Shown here: one piece after another, positions 1-8,107 of the stretch
Numbering within the stretch: the stretch's first letter is position 1
Layout: every line of letters begins with the position of its first letter
NCBI GenBank assembly: GCA_963755695.1
Contig: CAVWLB010000010.1
Location: 2,790,001-2,854,000 of the forward strand
DNA from: QHWT01 sp963755695
Lineage (GTDB): Bacteria; Acidobacteriota; Vicinamibacteria; Vicinamibacterales; 2-12-FULL-66-21
Length of the DNA: 64,000 bases
Reading direction: 5' to 3'
Notes under the pieces: generated by a model
What the model was told of the DNA's origin: nothing
Seen by the model: the letters and a program-made list of their open reading frames with translations, nothing else
The model's database searches: none
Translations under genes and position numbers: made by a program

Positions 1-1068
1 CAGGTTGAGGCCGGCGCGCTTCTCGAGAACGGCGAGCAGCAGCGAGAGGCGATTCTGATCGATCCCGCTGGCCATGCGGCGCGCATTGCCATACGAGCTG
101 GTGCTGACGAGCGCCTGCACCTCCACAAGGAGCGGCCGCGACCCCTCCATACAGCACAAGACGGCCGATCCGGGGGCGTTCGCCGGACGCTCGGCGAGAA
201 ACAACGCTGATGGATTCGGCACCGCCTTGAGACCCTTGCCCGTCATCTCAAAGACACCCAGCTCGCTGACCGCGCCGAACCGGTTCTTCACCGCCCGGAC
301 CACCCGGTGCGAGTGGTGCTTCTCACCCTCGAAGTACAGCACCGTGTCGACGATGTGCTCGAGAGCCTTGGGACCGGCGAGGTTGCCGTCCTTCGTCACG
401 TGACCGACGAGAAACGTCGGAATGTTCTGTCCCTTTGCGGCAAACAGAAGCTGGGTCGCCGCCTCCCGGACCTGCCCGATGCTTCCGGGCGCCGACTGGA
501 ACTTCAGCGAAAAGACGGTCTGCACCGAGTCGACGATAATCAGCGCGGGGCGCAGGCGTGCGATCTCTTCGAGGATCCGTTCGAGGCAGGTCTCGGCAAG
601 GAGATAAAGTGCTGACCGGCCAACCCCGAGGCGTTCGCCACGTGATTTGATCTGATGTTCGGATTCCTCGCCCGAGCTGTAGAGGACCGTGCCCGTCGTG
701 TTCGCAAAGTGCGCGGCCGCCTGGAGCAGCAGCGTGGATTTGCCGATCCCTGGTTCACCGCCGATCAAGACCAGCGATCCCGGCACCAGGCCTCCGCCGA
801 GCACGCGATCGAACTCGCCGATCCCGGTCGAGAGCCGCTCCGACACGACGGTGTCAATTTCTTCGTAGAGACGCGGGCCCGCGGTGGCAGCCAGTGAGTA
901 CCGCGAACCGGCGCTTGCGGCTGCCGCTCCTGCGCCGGCTATCGCCGGCACCGGGCGCTCCTCCACGAGCGAGTTCCAGGCACCGCACTCCGCGCAGCGC
1001 CCGAGCCATTTCGAACTTTGCGCTCCGCATTCCTGGCAGGAGAAGACGGTGACTGACTTGCGGCTCAT
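1..1068 (-). CDS. radA: DNA repair protein RadA (3' end beyond window)
   Basis: RadA is a RecA-like ATPase that drives branch migration during recombinational repair. Reading from ATG at 1068, the frame stays open to the window edge, giving 356 codons of a protein usually near 450. The N-terminus has a C4 zinc finger (CQEC near residue 11, CAEC near 25). It is followed by a Walker A segment, GGEPGIGKST, near residue 100, and the RadA-specific KNRFG motif near residue 260. The missing C-terminus would hold the Lon-like domain. The start codon lies at the edge of a GGCTCATG-type repeat that fills the gap to alr. Confidence 0.96.
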   Translation of the reverse strand, partial: MSRKSVTVFSCQECGAQSSKWLGRCAECGAWNSLVEERPVPAIAGAGAAAASAGSRYSLAATAGPRLYEEIDTVVSERLSTGIGEFDRVLGGGLVPGSLVLIGGEPGIGKSTLLLQAAAHFANTTGTVLYSSGEESEHQIKSRGERLGVGRSALYLLAETCLERILEEIARLRPALIIVDSVQTVFSLKFQSAPGSIGQVREAATQLLFAAKGQNIPTFLVGHVTKDGNLAGPKALEHIVDTVLYFEGEKHHSHRVVRAVKNRFGAVSELGVFEMTGKGLKAVPNPSALFLAERPANAPGSAVLCCMEGSRPLLVEVQALVSTSSYGNARRMASGIDQNRLSLLLAVLEKRAGLNL

Positions 1069-1113
1069 GGCTTAGGACTCTTGACTCATGGCTGTTTCAA
1101 GTTTCGCTGGCTC
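1069..1113. repeat. GGCTCATG-type degenerate repeat between alr and radA
   Basis: The gap consists of degenerate copies of GGCTCATGGCT / GGCTCACGGCTCAGGGCT. The repeat runs into both neighbours: the alr stop codon (1112-1114) and its last residues, and the first codons of radA, read as repeat units. The same family fills the gaps after gmhA and after nuoB. Confidence 0.7.
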
Positions 1114-2356
1114 ACGGCTCAGGGCTGTAGATGCGCTCAATGCGTGTGCCGACGCGGCACAAGAGCTCGTACGGGATCGTTCCAATCGCTGCCGCGATCT
1201 CGCGCACGTCAATCGACTCGCTTCCCTGCTCTCCGACAATCACCACTTCGTCGCCCGTCGACACGTCCAACCCGGTGACGTCGAGCGTTGTCATGTCCAT
1301 GCACACGGAGCCGACGATCCGCACCCGCCGTCCGCGGACGAGCATGTAGCCGCGTCCAGCCAGGCGACGGTCCAGACCGTCGGCATAGCCCGCAGGCACG
1401 ATGGCGATCGTGGATGGCCGATCGGCCACTGTTTTCAGCCCGTAACCGGTGCCTTCGCCGGAGCGCATGCCCTTCACGTGCACGATACGACTGTGGAGTG
1501 ACAGGGCAGGTCGCAGCGCCAGCGTGGACGAGAGCGGCGGGGGGACGATGCCGTAAAGCAGCAGTCCCGGACGAACAAAATCGTACCAGACGCGCTCGTC
1601 GCGAAGCAGTGCCGCGCTGTTGGCCGCGTGCCGCCACCTGGGACGGATCCCGAGTGCCGCGATCGTCTCACACGCATTCTCGAATCGCTCGCGCTGTTTG
1701 GCAAACGCCGGATGCTCGGGCTCGTCGGCGGTCGCGAAATGGGTGTAGACCGCGTCGATCACCAGCTGCGGGCTCGCGGCGATGTCCGGCAGCGTCCGCT
1801 CGAGATTGTCGTGCCGGAATCCGAGTCGGTTCATGCCGGTATCGATCTTGAGATGGCAGTGGAGCGGGCGGTCGTGGTTCCTGGCGGCAACGGCCAATGC
1901 CACCGCGGCTGACGGCGTGGAGATCGTTGGCGTCAGATCGTGCTCGAACACGCCGTGGAGATCGCTGATCCCGAGCGCACCGAACACCAGGATGGGAATC
2001 CGCACGCCGGCCTTGCGCAGGACGATGCCCTCTTCGATGTCCGCGCACGCGAGTATCTGGGCGCCGGCGCGCTCCAGCGCGAGGCCAACCTCGCTCGCAC
2101 CGTGGCCGTAGGCGTTCGCTTTGACGACGGCGATGACTCGAGGGCTGAGGCCCGAGGGCCGGGGTCCGAGGTCCGAGGTCCGAGGGCCGAGGTGCGGGGT
2201 CCGAGGTTCGAGGTTCGAAGTCAGAGACTGATTCGAGAGCTGCGACGTCCGGGACTCGGCACTCGGGCCTCGGATCTCGGTGACAAATCCCATGATCGCC
2301 CGCAGGTTTGCCTCAATGGCGCCGAGATCGACGATCGCGCGGGTAGGACGGACCAC
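1112..2356 (-). CDS. alr: Alanine racemase with an in-frame repeat insertion
   Basis: This PLP enzyme makes D-alanine for peptidoglycan. The catalytic lysine sits in AVVKANAYGHG (Lys79), and a GTGYG segment and a CMDM motif lie in the C-terminal barrel domain. The length, 414 aa, exceeds the usual 360-380. Residues about 25-72, between the first strand and the lysine strand, are low-complexity (SNLEPRTPHLGPRTSDLGPR) and are encoded by GGTCCGAG-type repeats at about 2140-2283. That tract looks inserted in a surface loop without breaking the frame. The last residues and the stop codon come from another repeat family. It lies between dnaB and radA, all on the minus strand. Confidence 0.95.
   Translation of the reverse strand: MVRPTRAIVDLGAIEANLRAIMGFVTEIRGPSAESRTSQLSNQSLTSNLEPRTPHLGPRTSDLGPRPSGLSPRVIAVVKANAYGHGASEVGLALERAGAQILACADIEEGIVLRKAGVRIPILVFGALGISDLHGVFEHDLTPTISTPSAAVALAVAARNHDRPLHCHLKIDTGMNRLGFRHDNLERTLPDIAASPQLVIDAVYTHFATADEPEHPAFAKQRERFENACETIAALGIRPRWRHAANSAALLRDERVWYDFVRPGLLLYGIVPPPLSSTLALRPALSLHSRIVHVKGMRSGEGTGYGLKTVADRPSTIAIVPAGYADGLDRRLAGRGYMLVRGRRVRIVGSVCMDMTTLDVTGLDVSTGDEVVIVGEQGSESIDVREIAAAIGTIPYELLCRVGTRIERIYSPEP
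2140..2283. repeat. GGTCCGAG-type inverted repeat element inside alr
   Basis: The left part is a run of GGTCCGAGG units. The right part contains the opposite orientation (ACTCGG, CCTCGG, TCTCGG units), so the tract could fold into an arm-loop-arm structure. It is in frame with alr and encodes about 48 residues that typical alanine racemases lack. Related tracts occur at 26,288-26,386, 27,049-27,097 and 28,517-28,558. Confidence 0.8.
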
Positions 2357-2453
2357 GTCATCAACCGGAGGACTTCGTCCCCCGAACTCCCTTACACCGT
2401 CGCTCGCGGGGACCCGGTGCCCCCGCTCCGCTCCGGTGACTCGCTCGCAAGCG

Positions 2454-3797
2454 TCACATCGCCTGGTGGTTTTCGAATTTCGTGAACTGATTCAGGAACG
2501 TCAGTCGCACGCTGCCGATCGGGCCGTTGCGGTGCTTGCCGATGATGATCTCGGCGGTCCCCAGCTCCTCCGGCTTGGTCTCTTCCTTGTCGTAGACCTC
2601 CGCCCGATAGATGAACATGACGAGATCGGCGTCCTGTTCCAGCGCTCCCGATTCGCGGAGATCGGAGAGCTGCGGGCGGTGGTCGGTGCGCGACTCCGGC
2701 GCGCGGCTCAACTGTGAGAGCGCGATAATCGGCACGTTCAGCTCCTTCGCCAGGATCTTCACCGAACGCGAGATCGACGTCAGTTCCTGCTGACGGCTCT
2801 CGAAGCGGCCACGGCCCTGCATCAACTGGATGTAGTCGATGATCACCAGGTCGAGCGTGTGCGCGGCGGCAAGCCGACGGCATTTCGCCCGCATTTCCAG
2901 CAGCCCGATCCCGGGAGTGTCGTCGATGTAGATCGGCAACTCCGCCAGCGTGCCGAGCGCGTGCGAGAGCTTCCCGTAGTCTTTCTCGGTCAGGTAGCCG
3001 GTGCGGAACTTGTGCGCGTCGATCATCGCCTCGGACGTGAGCAGGCGCAGGAACAACTGCTCCTTCGACATCTCGAGACTGAAGACGCCAACCGTCTTCC
3101 CCTTCTTGCCGGCGTTCTGCGCGACGTTGAGGACGAAGCTGGTCTTCCCCATCGCGGGGCGAGCGGCAAGGATGATCATGTCGGACGGCTGGAACCCCGC
3201 GGTCATCCCATCGAGGTCCTGGAATCCGCTTGGAACGCCAGTAATCGCGTTCCGCTGCTCCTGCAGCTTCTCGATCGTCGCGAAACTGCTCTGCACCAGG
3301 TCGCGGAGCGGAATGAATCCCGCGCTGATCCGGCCCTCGGCGATCTCGAAGATCGCCTTTTCGGCGCCATCGAGAATCAGGTCCGCATCGTCCTCCGCCT
3401 GATAGGCCTCGGAGAGGATCCGGTTCGCGGAATGAATCAGGTTCCGGAGAGTGGCCTTCTCCTTGACGATCCGGGCGTAGTGTTCAACATTGGCACTACG
3501 GGGCACGCCGTCGGTGAGCGATGCGATATAGGCCGGTCCGCCCACTTCGTCGAGCTCGCCGGCGCGCTGTAATTCTTCCTTGAGGGTGACTAAATCGATG
3601 GCATCGCCACGCTCGCTAAGCGTGACCATCTTGTCGAAGATCCGCCGGTGCGCGTCGCGAAAGAAGTCGCGGGCGTCGATCAGCTCGGCGGCATTGTTGA
3701 ACGCCTCGTTGTGGATCAGAACCGCCCCGAGCACGGATTTCTCGGCTTCGAGATTGTGAGGGAGGGTGCGCTCGGGAGCTGTGGCGACTTCGGGCAT
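2454..3797 (-). CDS. dnaB: Replicative DNA helicase DnaB
   Basis: This hexameric helicase unwinds DNA at the replication fork. The 447-aa protein begins with the DnaB N-terminal helical domain ([16 protein letters not shown]). A linker leads to the RecA-like C-terminal domain with Walker A (ARPAMGKTS, residues about 212-220) and Walker B ([10 protein letters not shown], near 317), and then the DnaB-type LSQLSR segment. No intein is seen at the Walker A site. It lies downstream of rplI in a ribosomal-protein/replication gene order common in bacteria. ATG 3797 places the conserved LPHNLEAE near residue 12, as expected. Confidence 0.97.
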   Translation of the reverse strand: MPEVATAPERTLPHNLEAEKSVLGAVLIHNEAFNNAAELIDARDFFRDAHRRIFDKMVTLSERGDAIDLVTLKEELQRAGELDEVGGPAYIASLTDGVPRSANVEHYARIVKEKATLRNLIHSANRILSEAYQAEDDADLILDGAEKAIFEIAEGRISAGFIPLRDLVQSSFATIEKLQEQRNAITGVPSGFQDLDGMTAGFQPSDMIILAARPAMGKTSFVLNVAQNAGKKGKTVGVFSLEMSKEQLFLRLLTSEAMIDAHKFRTGYLTEKDYGKLSHALGTLAELPIYIDDTPGIGLLEMRAKCRRLAAAHTLDLVIIDYIQLMQGRGRFESRQQELTSISRSVKILAKELNVPIIALSQLSRAPESRTDHRPQLSDLRESGALEQDADLVMFIYRAEVYDKEETKPEELGTAEIIIGKHRNGPIGSVRLTFLNQFTKFENHQAM

Positions 3798-3953
3798 TCG
3801 ACCGGAATTGAGTTGGTGATTTGCGGGATTTCGGTAACTCAGTGACGTCGGGCTTTGATGATCGAGGATACACGATCACCAAAGCGCCGGATCATCAAAT
3901 CACCAAACCACCAATCACCAAACCACTAAATCGCAAGATTTTCCGATCGGTCG
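3798..3953. repeat. TTGGTGATT-type inverted repeat between rplI and dnaB
   Basis: One side carries GAGTTGGTGATTTG-like units (about 3808-3840). The other carries units in inverted orientation, such as AATCACCAAACCACCAATC (about 3895-3930). The two sets could pair into a long imperfect hairpin. The tract lies downstream of the rplI stop in the direction of transcription. Confidence 0.75.
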
Positions 3954-4403
3954 TCAGCTTTGTTCGGCGATGACCTTCACCTTGACCTGCGCGGTCACGT
4001 CGCGATGGATCTTCACCGGGACGCTCGTCTCGCCCAGCGCCTTCAGCGGATCGGGCAGCTGGATTTTGCGCTTGTCGATGTCGAATCCCTTCGCTTGCAA
4101 CGCATGCGCGATATCGGCGGACGTGACCGACCCGTAGAGGGTGTTGTGCTCGCCGACCCGGCGTACGATCTCAACCTCGAATTGTCCAAGACGCGCAGCG
4201 ATCGCGTCTGCCTGCGATTTTTCCTCGGCGTCTCGCGCTTCGGCGAGCTTCTTCTCGCGCTCGATCTGGCGCTTGTTGTTCTCGGTGACGGCAAGCGCGA
4301 GCTTGCGCGGCAAAAGATAGTTGCGCGCGTAGCCCTGGGCTACCTTCACCACGTCGCCGCGGCGGCCCAGATTGTCGACGTGTTCTCTCAGAATGACTTC
4401 CAT
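3954..4403 (-). CDS. rplI: 50S ribosomal protein bL9
   Basis: bL9 binds 23S rRNA near the L1 stalk and helps keep the reading frame. The 149-aa protein opens with MEVILREHVDNLGRRGDVV and continues with the family signature GYARNYLLPRKLA, followed by the long connecting helix rich in Lys and Glu and a C-terminal domain. The length is typical. It follows rpsF and rpsR, the usual neighbours. A repeat tract separates it from rpsR. Confidence 0.97.
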   Translation of the reverse strand: MEVILREHVDNLGRRGDVVKVAQGYARNYLLPRKLALAVTENNKRQIEREKKLAEARDAEEKSQADAIAARLGQFEVEIVRRVGEHNTLYGSVTSADIAHALQAKGFDIDKRKIQLPDPLKALGETSVPVKIHRDVTAQVKVKVIAEQS

Positions 4404-4526
4404 GGTGCCTCGTGTGGTTGCAATTCGCAGTTGGCAGTTGGCGCTTGCCGGCTAGGTCGGCGGTCCACGGTTGACTGTTCGCAAATCGCGAACCGCAAAC
4501 CGCGAACCGCCAGCCCGAACCGCGAA
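4404..4526. repeat. CGCGAACCG-type degenerate repeat between rpsR and rplI
   Basis: The segment next to the rpsR stop is built from units such as CGAACCGCAAACCGCGAACC. Towards rplI there is a weaker opposite-orientation tract (TTCGCAGTTGGCAGTTGGCG), so partial arm pairing is possible. The repeat starts directly at the rpsR stop codon. Confidence 0.6.
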
Positions 4527-4826
4527 CTAGTCCGTGACGTACGGAATCAGCGCGAGCTGACGCGCCCGGGAAATGGCCGTCTGCAACGCTCGCTGATGCT
4601 TCGCACAGGTGCCGGAGATCCGGCGCGGCTGGATCTTGCCGCGCTCAGGGATGAACGGCATCAGTAGCCGAACGTCCTTGTAATTGACGTAGTCGATCTT
4701 GTCCGCGCAGAACTTGCAGACACGGCGCCGGCGGAAGAACCCGCCGCGCGGACGTCCTTCGCCCTTGCCCTTGTCGGCGCCTTTTGCGCCACCGCGGCCG
4801 CCACGGCCTCCACGTTCTTCGCTCAT
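4527..4826 (-). CDS. rpsR: 30S ribosomal protein bS18
   Basis: bS18 forms a pair with bS6 on the platform of the small subunit. The 99-aa protein has a Gly/Arg/Lys-rich N-terminal extension of about 30 residues, longer than the usual 75-aa form. The conserved core follows, with CKFC and a later Cys (metal-binding type), then [14 protein letters not shown] and [17 protein letters not shown]. Its start overlaps the rpsF stop by 4 nt, which suggests translational coupling. No ssb gene lies between rpsF and rpsR, unlike in many bacteria. Confidence 0.96.
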   Translation of the reverse strand: MSEERGGRGGRGGAKGADKGKGEGRPRGGFFRRRRVCKFCADKIDYVNYKDVRLLMPFIPERGKIQPRRISGTCAKHQRALQTAISRARQLALIPYVTD

Positions 4827-5287
4827 CGCTGGACCTCCACCCCTTCCATGCCGATCCGATCTTCATCCTGGTCGTCGTGCGGCTCGCCGCGTCGCTCGGA
4901 CGGCGATGGCTCTGGCGGCAGCCCGCGTGCGACGCGCCGGCGTGCCTGGGTTGCCTTGCGCTCCTCGCGCAGCCGGTCGGCAACGCGCAGGTCCTCGTCG
5001 ACTCGCACCGTCAGGTGACGGATCACCGCGTCGGTCACCCGCAGGCGGCGATCGATTTCCTTCATCAATTCGCCGGACCCGGTGATGGTCTCGACGACAT
5101 ACGTCCCCTCGCGGTGATGGCCGATCTCGTAGGCCAGCTTTCGCCGTCCCCAGTTCTCGGTCTTGTCGAGGGTTCCGCTGAAGCGCTGGACGATTTGCTC
5201 GACCTGGGTGTGCAGGTCGGAAACCTCCTGTTCGCTCGCCTCCGGCGCAACGATGTAGACGAGCTCGTACAATCTGTTCTGACTCAT
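4823..5287 (-). CDS. rpsF: 30S ribosomal protein bS6
   Basis: bS6 is the small-subunit platform protein that dimerises with bS18. Its ferredoxin-like fold shows in [18 protein letters not shown] at the N-terminus and in [21 protein letters not shown] charged C-terminal tail follows (residues about 115-154) that is longer than in the E. coli protein but common elsewhere. It is the first gene of the rpsF-rpsR-rplI group and overlaps rpsR by 4 nt. Confidence 0.96.
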   Translation of the reverse strand: MSQNRLYELVYIVAPEASEQEVSDLHTQVEQIVQRFSGTLDKTENWGRRKLAYEIGHHREGTYVVETITGSGELMKEIDRRLRVTDAVIRHLTVRVDEDLRVADRLREERKATQARRRVARGLPPEPSPSERRGEPHDDQDEDRIGMEGVEVQR

Positions 5288-5317
5288 GGCTCTCCTTATG
5301 GACTAAGCGGAGACGTC

Positions 5318-5447
5318 CGAGTTGGTGATTTGGTGAGTTGGTGAGTTGGTGAGTTGGTGATTTGGCATCGCACGCGCTCCCGCGCGTGCTTTAAAGGCGC
5401 AAAATCACTAATTCACCAACTCACCAACTCACCAAATCACCAACTCC
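5318..5447. repeat. TTGGTGATT-type inverted repeat after pth
   Basis: This is the clearest member of the family. The left arm, about 5318-5366, repeats GAGTTGGTGAGTTGGTGA. A short spacer of about 35 nt contains GCACGCGC and GCGCGTGC, itself an inner stem. The right arm, about 5402-5446, repeats the inverted unit TCACCAACTCACCAA. Nearly every base of one arm can pair with the other. It lies about 30 nt after the pth stop and before rpsF. Confidence 0.85.
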
Positions 5448-5476
5448 ATCGTCTCAAGGAGACAATCGGTTGGCCG

Positions 5477-6073
5477 TTAGGAAGTACTTTCGCTTTCGGT
5501 CGCCCTATCGTCTTTCCTGTTGAACGTATTCATCACCGCGAGGATCCCCTCGGTGATGAACATCTCGGCGGCATCGGCTGCGCGCCTGACCGCCTCCTCG
5601 ATGGTCGGCCGGTGGGCCGCCTCGATCTGCCCGAGCACGTGATCCCCGAGGTCGCGCCTCGCATCTCCGCGCCCGACGCCGATCCTGAGCCGTGGGAACG
5701 CCTCTGTTCCGAGCGACGCAATGATCGACTTCAATCCGTTGTGACCGCCGGCCGATCCCGAGGGACGCGCGCGCAGCCGGCCGGTTTCGAGCTGCGCTTC
5801 GTCGACGATCACCAGCAGGTCCGGCACTTCGACCTTGTAGAACTGCAGCAGCCCGACAACCGCCTGGCCGCTCAGGTTCATGAACGTCAGTGGCTTGGCG
5901 AACACCGCGCCGCCGCTCTGCCACTTCGCCGACACCGCGTCGATGCCGCGCGGCGCCGACTGCCACGTCAGGTGGTGCCGCTCGGCCACCACGTCGACGG
6001 CCGCGAAGCCGACGTTGTGCCGCGTGTGGTCGTATTTCCTGCCTGGATTACCCAGGCCTACTATCAGCTTCAC
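5477..6073 (-). CDS. pth: Peptidyl-tRNA hydrolase
   Basis: Pth releases peptides from tRNAs dropped by stalled ribosomes. The N-terminal signature KLIVGLGNPGRKYDHTRHNVGF contains the catalytic His. FMNLSGQAV and the segment GSAGGHNGLKSI are also conserved. GTG at 6073 is preferred as the start because it gives 198 aa and begins right at VKLIVGLGNPG. An upstream ATG at 6103 would add ten residues encoded by the CAATCGGCA repeat tract. It follows rplY on the same strand. Confidence 0.95.
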   Translation of the reverse strand: MKLIVGLGNPGRKYDHTRHNVGFAAVDVVAERHHLTWQSAPRGIDAVSAKWQSGGAVFAKPLTFMNLSGQAVVGLLQFYKVEVPDLLVIVDEAQLETGRLRARPSGSAGGHNGLKSIIASLGTEAFPRLRIGVGRGDARRDLGDHVLGQIEAAHRPTIEEAVRRAADAAEMFITEGILAVMNTFNRKDDRATESESTS

Positions 6074-6161
6074 AGGCCACCAATCGACAATCGGCAATTC
6101 CAATCAACAATCACCAATCGGCAATGGGCCAATCGGCAATCGCCAATCGCCAATCGGCAGT
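6074..6161. repeat. CAATCGGCA-type tandem repeat between rplY and pth
   Basis: Degenerate units such as CCAATCGGCAATCGCC are repeated over about 85 nt in one orientation, without a clear inverted arm. The tract begins at the rplY stop codon (6162-6164) and runs to the pth start. It is a fourth sequence type in the same kind of location. Confidence 0.75.
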
Positions 6162-6830
6162 CTATTTCTCTTCTTCTTCCTTCTTGCCCTTCTTGATGAC
6201 CTCGGGCTCCGTGGTTGTCGCCGGTGCGGCCGCCGCCGCAGCCGCGGCTTCAGCCGGCGCCGGCTCCTCGGCCTTCACGGCGACGACGTGCACGATCATC
6301 GTGTCGGGGTCGCTGATCGCCTTCCACTTCGCATCAGCCTGCAGGTCGCGCACGCGAAGACCCTGGTGCATCATCAACTCGCTGACATCGACATCGATGT
6401 GCTCGGGGATGTCGCCGGGCAGACACTCGAGCTCGAGCTCGCGGTTCACGAAATCGACGATGCCTCCCTGCTGCTTGACGCCCTTGGGCTCGCCCTTGAG
6501 GACGATCGGCACCGTCACGGTGATCGACTTGTCCATGGCGACGGCGTAGAAGTCGGCATGCAGCAGCTTGTGATCGATCGGATCGAGCTGGTACTCCTTC
6601 ACGAGCACCTTGCCACCCGCCAGATCGACTCCCTGCAGGCCGATGAGCGTGTTGACGCCCGACTCGGAGTGCAGGATGCGCAACAGAACCTTCGGATCGA
6701 CCGCGATCTCGACCGCGGTGTTCTTCTGTGCGCCGTAGACCACCGCCGGGATCCGTCCGGATGCCCGCAGCCGGCGCGCCTCATTCTTGCCGCGGCCTTC
6801 ACGTTTCTCAGCTTGCAGTGTGGCTTCCAT
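6162..6830 (-). CDS. rplY: 50S ribosomal protein bL25 (CTC type)
   Basis: bL25/CTC binds 5S rRNA. The N-terminal 5S-binding domain (REGRGKNEARRLRASGRIPAVVYG) is followed by the longer CTC-specific beta domain with LPGDIPEHIDVDVSEL near residues 130-150. An Ala/Pro/Glu-rich tail ends in a Lys/Glu run. The length, 222 aa, fits the long form. It lies between prs and pth, a conserved order. Confidence 0.95.
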   Translation of the reverse strand: MEATLQAEKREGRGKNEARRLRASGRIPAVVYGAQKNTAVEIAVDPKVLLRILHSESGVNTLIGLQGVDLAGGKVLVKEYQLDPIDHKLLHADFYAVAMDKSITVTVPIVLKGEPKGVKQQGGIVDFVNRELELECLPGDIPEHIDVDVSELMMHQGLRVRDLQADAKWKAISDPDTMIVHVVAVKAEEPAPAEAAAAAAAAPATTTEPEVIKKGKKEEEEK

Positions 6831-6857
6831 GTTCCTACTGTTCTCTCAGTCCGTTCG

Positions 6858-7805
6858 CTAAACGAACAACGAAGAAACCGATGTCTCTTCGTGAATACTC
6901 CGAATCGCCTGACCCAGCAGGCGCGCCACCGAGAGCTGCTTGATCTTCTTGCAGCACTTGGCCTTCTCGGTGGTCAACGGGATCGTGTTGGTGATGATCA
7001 CCTGATCGAGCGGTGCCGCCTCCAGGCGCTCGATCGCCGGGCCGGACAGCACCCCGTGCACGGCGCAGGCGAAGACCCGCGCCGCGCCGTTGGCCTTCAA
7101 CGCGTTGGCCGCCTTCACGATCGTTCCCGCCGTGTCGATGATGTCGTCCTGCAGGATGCAGGTCCTGCCGCCGACGTCGCCGATCACGTTCATCACTTCC
7201 GCGGTCCCGTCTTCCGTACGCCGCTTGTCGATAATCGCCAGTTCAGCATCCAGGCGTTTCGCATAGGCGCGTGCGCGCTCGGCCCCTCCGGCGTCCGGCG
7301 ACACGATCGTCAGATCCTCCGCGTCGAGCCGCGACAGGTAATCGATGATCACCGGCGCCGCAAACAGGTGATCGACCGGGATGTCGAAGAAACCCTGGAT
7401 CTGCGCCTTGTGCAAATCCATCGTCAACACCCGGTTGGCGCCTGCCGCGCTCAGCAGGTTGGCCATCAGCTTGGCCGAGATCGGCACGCGCGGCTTGTCC
7501 TTGCGGTCCTGCCGGGCGTAGCCGTAATACGGAATCACGGCCGTGATGCGCGAAGCCGACGAACGGCGGAACGCATCGATCATCACGCACAACTCGACGA
7601 TGTGGCGGTCGACGTCGGCGCAGGTCGGCTGCACGATGAAGACGTCGGTCCCGCGGATGTTCTCGTCGATCTGGAACGAGACTTCCGTGTCGGGAAACCG
7701 CTGCAGGCGTGCATGGCCGAGCGGAACCTGCAGGAATTCCGCGATCTCTTCGGTCAGCGCGCGGTGTGCGCTGCCGGAGAAGATCTTGAGCTGCCCGCCG
7801 TTCAT
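6858..7805 (-). CDS. prs: Ribose-phosphate pyrophosphokinase
   Basis: Prs makes PRPP from ribose 5-phosphate and ATP for nucleotide, His and Trp synthesis. Conserved pieces are LKIFSGSAHRALTEEIA at the start, the ATP-loop region RQDRKDKPR, the metal-binding DLHKAQIQGFFDIPVDHL and the PRPP-binding VDDIIDTAGT-like segment (here LQDDIIDTAGTI). ATG 7805 gives the typical 315 aa. An upstream in-frame ATG at 7874 would add 23 unconserved residues, so it was not chosen. tRNA-Gln is next upstream. Confidence 0.96.
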   Translation of the reverse strand: MNGGQLKIFSGSAHRALTEEIAEFLQVPLGHARLQRFPDTEVSFQIDENIRGTDVFIVQPTCADVDRHIVELCVMIDAFRRSSASRITAVIPYYGYARQDRKDKPRVPISAKLMANLLSAAGANRVLTMDLHKAQIQGFFDIPVDHLFAAPVIIDYLSRLDAEDLTIVSPDAGGAERARAYAKRLDAELAIIDKRRTEDGTAEVMNVIGDVGGRTCILQDDIIDTAGTIVKAANALKANGAARVFACAVHGVLSGPAIERLEAAPLDQVIITNTIPLTTEKAKCCKKIKQLSVARLLGQAIRSIHEETSVSSLFV

Positions 7806-7919
7806 GCGCGCTGTGGCTCCGGTTGTTAGCGGATGGCCGCGCTGATGTGTTGGTGAAACCGTCTGCTGTGACATCAGTCGATCATTCCACCCAGCCGCCG
7901 GGTCGTCCGCGGTTCGATG

Positions 7920-7994
7920 TGGTTGGGGCGGGAGGATTCGAACCTCCGAATACGGGATCCAAAGTCCCGCGCCTTACCGCTTGGCCACGCCCCA
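7920..7994 (-). tRNA. tRNA-Gln (anticodon TTG), CCA encoded
   Basis: The complement folds as a cloverleaf. The acceptor arms are TGGGGCG and CGCCCCA. The anticodon stem is CGGGA/TCCCG with loop CTTTGGA, giving anticodon TTG. The T-arm contains GGTTCGAATCC. Discriminator A at 7923 is followed by an encoded CCA (7922-7920). Confidence 0.95.
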
Positions 7995-8021
7995 ACATCC
8001 GGCCGGCGGGGCTACCGCTGG

Positions 8022-8046
8022 CCCAATTGTTTTAGCCTGAATTGGG
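8022..8046. other. Small hairpin between ispE and tRNA-Gln
   Basis: CCCAATT (8022-8028) and AATTGGG (8040-8046) form a perfect 7-bp stem with an 11-nt loop. No T-run follows on either strand, so an intrinsic terminator is not supported. It may be a processing signal upstream of the tRNA, or chance. Confidence 0.35.
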
Positions 8047-8107
8047 ATAGGGACACACCAAGGCATGACCCGCGGCCACATCCGCAAAGGATTTAGTGTA
8101 GCAGGAC

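Noticed and set aside
5318..5447. CRISPR-like array
   Set aside because: The repeated units are about 10 nt long, adjoin without spacers and are mirrored in a second arm. No cas genes are present.
5880..7829. Plus-strand open frame of about 650 codons across pth, rplY and prs
   Set aside because: It mirrors three conserved minus-strand genes and crosses intergenic repeats. No domain is recognisable.
8022..8046. Intrinsic terminator between ispE and tRNA-Gln
   Set aside because: The hairpin is perfect, but no T-run follows on either strand.
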